Origin: Pontederia crassipes
Taxonomy: Eukaryota; Streptophyta; Magnoliopsida; Commelinales; Pontederiaceae
Direction: 5' to 3'
Assembly: GCA_030549335.1 (NCBI GenBank)
Contig: CM060188.1
Span: forward strand, 43,675,696 to 43,739,695
Length of the DNA: 64,000 bases
The notes beneath the pieces are model-generated. The model saw only the letters and a program-made list of their open reading frames with translations. It searched no databases and had not been told where the DNA came from. Below, one piece after another: positions 59,175 to 64,000 of the stretch; the first letter of the stretch is position 1; the number at the start of each line of letters is the position of its first letter. The position numbers and the translations under genes are program-made.

Positions 59175-59865
59175 CTAGGCGATGGTAGCAATGCACTCGA
59201 TTTCGATCTTGGCATTCAATGGGAGCGCTGCTACTTGGTAGGTTGAACGTGCAGGTGCCGGTGATGGAAAATCTGCAGAATGAAAAAAATATATGAGAGT
59301 TTCTTAAACAAATGTGCAATTAACACTAGATATAAGGTAATTGCTAGTACTGCTCACTATCCGTACCATGGTAAAACACAAATAATATCTAAAAGGAACA
59401 AGTATAGATAACCATGACGAAAGCAAAAAAGAAGTTATATCTTAGACTTGAAAGCACTATAGGCATTTGCCGCAAATCTTAAAGCTGATGAAATAATTTC
59501 AGTTAAAAAAACAATCCATTTTTTGTAGAAAGCTAAACTTTGAGAGTAAATATTAAAAGTTGGCCAGGCAAACTTAAGTAAACAATGTAGCTTGAAATGA
59601 ATGAGAAGGCTTTCCATCTTATGATACTGATATATGCATCAAGCACTCACATTTTGCATATATTTCATTTACTTTCTTGAAATCCTGAAGGTCTGCTAGC
59701 CTGTATGCCAGGAAGCCAAAGAAACTGATCAATGAAAATAACAAGATACTTTCTTTGATATAAAATCAACAAAAAGAAGTCTGTGTGATACATGATTGTT
59801 GTCTTAACAACTGAAGCATAACTGGCACCACTGGCTTTCAAAATCTCTCCCATGTTTTTCAAAAC
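59175..59865 (-). CDS. RIDA: RidA/YjgF/UK114 family imine deaminase, 3' exons only
   Basis: RidA hydrolyses reactive enamine/imine intermediates made by PLP enzymes such as threonine dehydratase; the plant form is plastidial. Three exons splice cleanly on the minus strand: 59865-59792 (VLKNMGEILKASGASY...), 59700-59651 (LADLQDFKKVNEIYAK) and 59272-59175 (FPSPAPARSTYQVA ... KIEIECIATIA, stop). Donor GT and acceptor AG are present at each junction and phases agree. The conserved Arg of PARSTY, which binds the substrate carboxylate, and the late IEIECIA strand are intact. About 73 residues are covered; the family needs about 125 plus a transit peptide. I could not find the upstream exons coding the SGVLG and DQTEQ parts between 59866 and the window end, where GC-rich repeats lie. 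So it is either a gene with a long repeat-filled intron or a 5'-truncated pseudogene; the intact exons favour a live or recent gene. Confidence 0.75.
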
Positions 59866-59989
59866 CTGCAAATGGACATCATATATATGAAAGTTTTCTG
59901 GATCATGATAAACAAAATTTTACATGGTGAAGCAAAAAGATAGCGAGTTGATAATGAGTGATCATTAAAAAAAAAAAAAGGTTCTAAAG

Positions 59990-61271
59990 AGGGCTTACAC
60001 ATTGACCAAAAAACTATACAGCTAAGTGAAGCTGCCCTCCCACCCCCACACTAGTGACCAGTGGACCCCACCCCACTCCTTCCCTGCTAACTTGCTCTAG
60101 TCCGACAACACGTCGGTTCTCCCGACCGCCGCCACCATGCCCATAACCCCATCACTGCTAGCTTTGCCCCATTCCCCCAACCCAAACCAGATATCTCCAG
60201 CCCGACCATGGTTCACACCACCCACAATCACCGGCATCCCAATGATCATCCCAATACCACCACAGCTGTTGGCGATGATCTAGTAGCTCCCCCCTCTGTT
60301 ATCAGCGCCGTCAGCCCGCACAGGCTGTCACGCTGCCATGGCCAGCAGGACAGCAGTCGCCCACACAGCCGCTGCTGCTACCGCTGCAAGCGAAATTGCA
60401 ACCGCCCGTGCAGTCATCATCGCCACCACCCCAGCAGCTCGTAATGGGGGGTGCGCTGCGGACCGTGGGGAACCCCACTGGCCGTCGATGACAGTGCAAA
60501 TGGGGTGAACCTCCTCTCCAGGAGGGTAGACGAGGAGGTTCGCCCAGGTGTAGATGCTGCCGGCCTCCGCCACACTCGTCGGCGGCCACCGAAAAAGGGA
60601 GTGCCTTACACCGACCATTACAGCGGCTGCTCTCCCATTCTAGGAGCAGCCACAAGAGACACCCGGCACTGCCACTGCCGGCAGGACAGCAGCCGCCCGC
60701 ACAACAGTCATCGCCGCCGGCAAGACAGCAGTCATCCACGCAGCCTTCACGGCCGCCGCCCCAGCAGCCAGTGGAGACCGTGACGGATTTGCCGATCGAA
60801 GATGCTGAAAGGGGGGGGGGGGGGGGGCACCTCGCTGGGTGGACAGATGAGGAGGTTTGCCTAGTTGCGGAAGCTGCTGGCTTTTGCCACACACGCCAGC
60901 GGTCACTAGCAAGTGTGGCCCTTTAACAACGGAACAACCTTGATCAGTCTGAAGCTAACCATATGGATTGTACGGGCCAACCTTGGGAGCGGCAGATGGG
61001 TGGGAAGTGATTGTTTCCCTCCCTCTGGTTGGCGGTCCAGTGATTTCACATTCCGAGGTACCTGGCAGCGGGACGAGCACTGTGTTTTATTCCCTTTTGA
61101 TTTGGAAAGTTTCGGCTCGTCAGACACTGAGGCGGAGAGTGAAAGGCCTTTTTGACCAGTGGTAAGGCTATTGTGGTCCAGCGTGTTCAGGCCACTCTTG
61201 GTAGGAGAGATGTTTGTTTGTTTTGAGTGCCACCACATCTTCCTTTTTTTGCGAGCGGGTTTTTGACTAGA
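59990..61271. repeat. GC-rich repetitive segment of unknown origin
   Basis: Sharp rise in GC upstream of the last recovered RidA exon. It contains an imperfect tandem duplication: about 60335-60575 and 60672-60900 share GGCAGGACAGCAG, CCCCAGCAGC, GACGAGGAGGTTCGCCCA-like and GCTGCCGGCCTCCGCCACAC-like blocks in the same order. A run of 18 G lies near 60811-60828. Open frames on both strands are Cys/Gly/Ala or Arg/Pro strings and match nothing I know. Confidence 0.55.
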
Positions 61272-61940
61272 CGAGAGATTTTCTATCTTGTTGTTGCTCT
61301 CCTTTGAGAGCCTACACCTGACAATATTTCCGTTCCACGGTTATATATATAGATGTATGGATAACAACCACAACTCTGATGGTCACTCTTTTCAAAAAAA
61401 TCATAAACACAAAAAAAGAAAAAAAAAAGAATGACTCGACCTGAAAATGCATTACTGACCATAAGCTGAATGCTTTAATACTTTTGCACGTAAGCCTGTG
61501 CCAATTGGAGCTCAATTGAAAAGCTCGCGGGCACGAAGAGAGATAATTTGCAGGATATCCTTCGTTGAACATCTGCACTACACAACTTTCTCTCGCTGTC
61601 CTTTGCGAACGAGAAGGAAAATAAAATCTGAGGTAGACAACTCATCTGCCCAAAATAATTGGTTGCCTAGGGTGCACTGCAAGGCATCATCTTGCTACTC
61701 TATTTGTAGTCATTCTATAAAGTCTAATCTAGTTTTTTTTTTCTTTTACTCGTGCAATACACACCTTTGATTGACATAATTAAAGGTGATGTTTTTGGGG
61801 AGACATAAGTAAAGATAATTCAAGATGATGCCGAGCAAGGTTAAAAAAATATCCTATTAAAAACTTAAAACTTATCAATTTACTTTCCTTATAAAATTAT
61901 TTAAGAAATTTAAATTCTCAAATGTTTTTTTAATGAGAAA
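61272..61940. other. Unassigned sequence
   Basis: No confident gene. On the minus strand 61515-61440 there is weak resemblance to the GPYSQAIKANN-VFVSG exon expected for RidA, not enough to annotate. Confidence 0.25.
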
Positions 61941-61949
61941 GGACGACTA

Positions 61950-63230
61950 GCAAGATAGTAGTCAAGAGTTTCATTAATAATAGTAGGGCTTACAAAAAAA
62001 TTGATAAAAAGGCCAACAGAAACATTGTGGTTCAAGGCCATGAAACCAAAAAGACAGCTTGTTCCATGCACCATTAACCGCCATCGCTCTTGGATTCCAG
62101 TTGAGGTCACAGCCATAACAGGCATTGAAAACAGTTGACAAGAGCCACCTCGGACATCCTCCTGAGGAGGGCATTGTTCATCCTTCAAAGGTTACGGACC
62201 CCAAGGGTTACCTTCAGCAGTTGGATGGCGCACAACTTTAGAACAATTGGGTTGCGGATGCGCTTTCGCCTGACACCACAAGCCTGAGCCACCAAAGCAA
62301 CAATGTCGGGGGTCACGTACCAGAATGGGTTCAGAATCAGCCAGTGCAACTGAGTCTCCAGCCACATCCAACATGTATGTGCCATCTTTTGGCTCCGCTG
62401 CAGGATTATGGTCAATCCTTGCCGTCTGCTTGAGTCTCAGATGAGTAGACCCAGCTAGGAGCCATGTGTGTCAACAAGGGCCCAACAACAACTGCCTCAT
62501 CTCCCGTGGCAGAAGTTCTGAGAGATGGTGGAGGATCTGAATCCAGATTTTGTCTAGCCATGGCACAATGTTCCTCAGCTGAGGCATTGCAAGAATCTGC
62601 AGCCAGACCTTGTCCAATTGTTGCACGTTGTTTCTCAGCTGACGCCTTGGGTCTTGAATTGCTACTCATCATGCATGGCATTGACCCTGCCATGACCTCC
62701 GTGTGGCTAGGAGTTGGTGAAGATTCTGCATTTAGGTTTTTCCCAGCAATGACACGTTCCTCAACTGTCGCCTCAAGTCTTGAGGATCCATCTTGCATGT
62801 CCTTGACTCTACCTTGTCATCTGCGTGTGTGGCCGTGGGCTAGGTGGTCCCTAGTCCTGGTGTCATCCTAGCAGCGGAGCCATGGTGACAAACTGAGAGG
62901 CCAGAGATGGGGCATCACCACCGTCGGCCATTGCCGGCTGAGAGCCATGGCTGGAGGTTGTGATGATGGGGGAGCATGGCGCCAATAAACTGGCAGGCGG
63001 GTGCCCTCCCCTGGGCTGCGGTGGGCATCATCGGCTGGAGTGCAGGTCAATCCTGATCCCGCAGATTCCATCGAGGTGAGGCTAAAGGAGACGCGCGTGA
63101 GGGCCGGCAAGGCGAGTGTCACGGGCTGCTTTTTCGCTTCTCCGAAAACCCCGTGCAGCACGGCACATCCCCTTCTCAGGACGTCCGTTCAGCCTCCAAG
63201 AGTACTATGACAGCGACACTTTGATAGTTC
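61950..63230 (-). other. Decayed, formerly coding-like region with internal repeats
   Basis: Minus-strand reading frames succeed each other with frame changes: 63161-62868, 62798-62412, 62415-62185 and 62188-61910. One holds three imperfect copies of an A-x-x-E-E-x-x-x-A-x-x-N-L unit (62785-62545). No domain is recognised; it may be part of a retroelement ORF or a lost gene. Confidence 0.35.
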
Positions 63231-63320
63231 ACTCCATAGCACATGTACTCAGCATTGCGGAATAATGCATGAGCACCTAAGATAGGACACACTACGACAT
63301 TGGAACACAACAAGAATATT

Positions 63321-63361
63321 AAGGGGGAAAGCATAATCTATTAAGGGGGAAAGCATAATGT
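63321..63361 (+). repeat. Direct repeat of a 22-bp purine-rich unit
   Basis: ATTAAGGGGGAAAGCATAAT occurs twice in succession. The AAGGGGGAAAG core resembles the polypurine tract that precedes a 3' LTR. Confidence 0.75.
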
Positions 63362-64000
63362 ACTCCTATCGGATACTTTACAATGGGAGGATACATGAGT
63401 TTATATAGAAGAGCCCTCCTCAACTCCCTAACTAACTCTTCTAATCCAGCCCACAATATTAGGGATCTCCCAAGATCCCCTTGATTGTAGAGATCCTACA
63501 CGATCCTCTAGTTATAGCAAAAACCCCCATAGTTGGCGTGGGATCTTATCTTCAAGTCCCTTCTGATCTTCTCATCAGAAACCGCCTAGGAAGATCCTCG
63601 TAATCTTCCCGAAATCCTGTAGTTATCCTCCTCGATATCCGCAGGTTCCCTCTAATCTGCTCATCAAGTTGTTGGTTGGAATAATCCTTCACGATTACTC
63701 CTGATCTTCTCCTCAAGATCTCCAACTAGGAGGATCCTCCTGATCCTCCTGGTTTGTTGGGATAAGGTGGCTGGCCGAGTTGTTAAGATCCTCCATGATC
63801 TTATCGGATATGGTGCTTCTCCATCATATCTTCGGTTGCCAACTTTCCTGCGAGTAACCAACGCTTGATCCTCGCGGCCAGCTGTCCTACTCGACTTCTG
63901 CCGACCTTCCGGTCACTTTGGGACGAACCGAATTTGCTTGGGACGATATCGCCCCTCCCCGCCGCCAAACCGAGCGTTCTGCCAAACTGGGCGTCCTGCC
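63360..64000 (+). mobile_element. Probable LTR running off the window edge
   Basis: It begins TGTACTCCTATCGG directly after the purine-rich duplicated tract. A TTTATATAGAAGAGCCC TATA-like word follows at 63411, then an iterated AGATCC/GATCCTC region. This is consistent with a 3' LTR in plus orientation, but the far end is outside the window. Confidence 0.35.

Noticed and set aside
60208-60912. Cys/Gly-rich 193-codon frame and partners
   Set aside because: Generated by tandemly duplicated GC-rich repeats; not a protein family I can recognise.

Overview
The window is plant nuclear DNA, most likely from a non-grass monocot; a ginger- or banana-like lineage is a guess. Evidence: two intronless pentatricopeptide-repeat (PPR) genes, a plant WNK kinase with a spliced intron, plant-type LTR, LINE, CACTA, hAT and Tourist-like elements, and coding GC that is high at the 5' end and falls toward the 3' end, as in many monocots. 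There are no operons, rRNA, tRNA or CRISPR arrays. Host genes cover roughly a tenth of the sequence; most of the rest is transposon debris.

Layout. 0-9.5 kb: a hAT-type MITE, a worn Ty1/copia fossil on the minus strand, a short 1.5 kb LTR element and a Tourist-like MITE carrying a piece of the same hAT family. 9.67-11.8 kb: a P-class mitochondrial PPR gene resembling Arabidopsis At5g64320 (MTL1). 13-18 kb: small MITEs and a 1.3 kb CACTA-type element with a 3-bp target duplication. 18.2-26.2 kb: an end-to-end LTR element (about 1.9 kb LTRs, 5-bp target duplication, Met-tRNA-type primer site) whose interior shows no convincing coding capacity. 26.4-31 kb: a second CACTA-like remnant mixed with LTR debris. 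32.4-34.4 kb: a two-exon WNK kinase gene on the minus strand. 34.6-36.5 kb: related Tourist-like MITEs, one inside another.

37.7-51.3 kb is a nest: an old LINE (minus strand) is split by a solo copia LTR, which is itself split by a solo gypsy LTR and by an unusual gypsy derivative whose outer ends are inverted copies of the same LTR end, flanked by a perfect 5-bp target duplication. That structure is the most unusual object in the window. 54.4-56.4 kb: a PLS-class PPR gene ending in an E domain. 56.7-57.6 kb: a GC-rich segment with inverted ends, possibly Mutator-like. 59.2-59.9 kb: three 3' exons of a RidA/YjgF gene whose 5' half I could not find. 60-64 kb: GC-rich repetitive sequence of unknown kind and a probable LTR running off the end.

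The host genes are functionally independent housekeeping or signalling genes: two likely organelle RNA-processing PPR proteins, a kinase, and an imine-deaminase fragment. I found no new multi-gene system. The novelty lies in transposon architecture.
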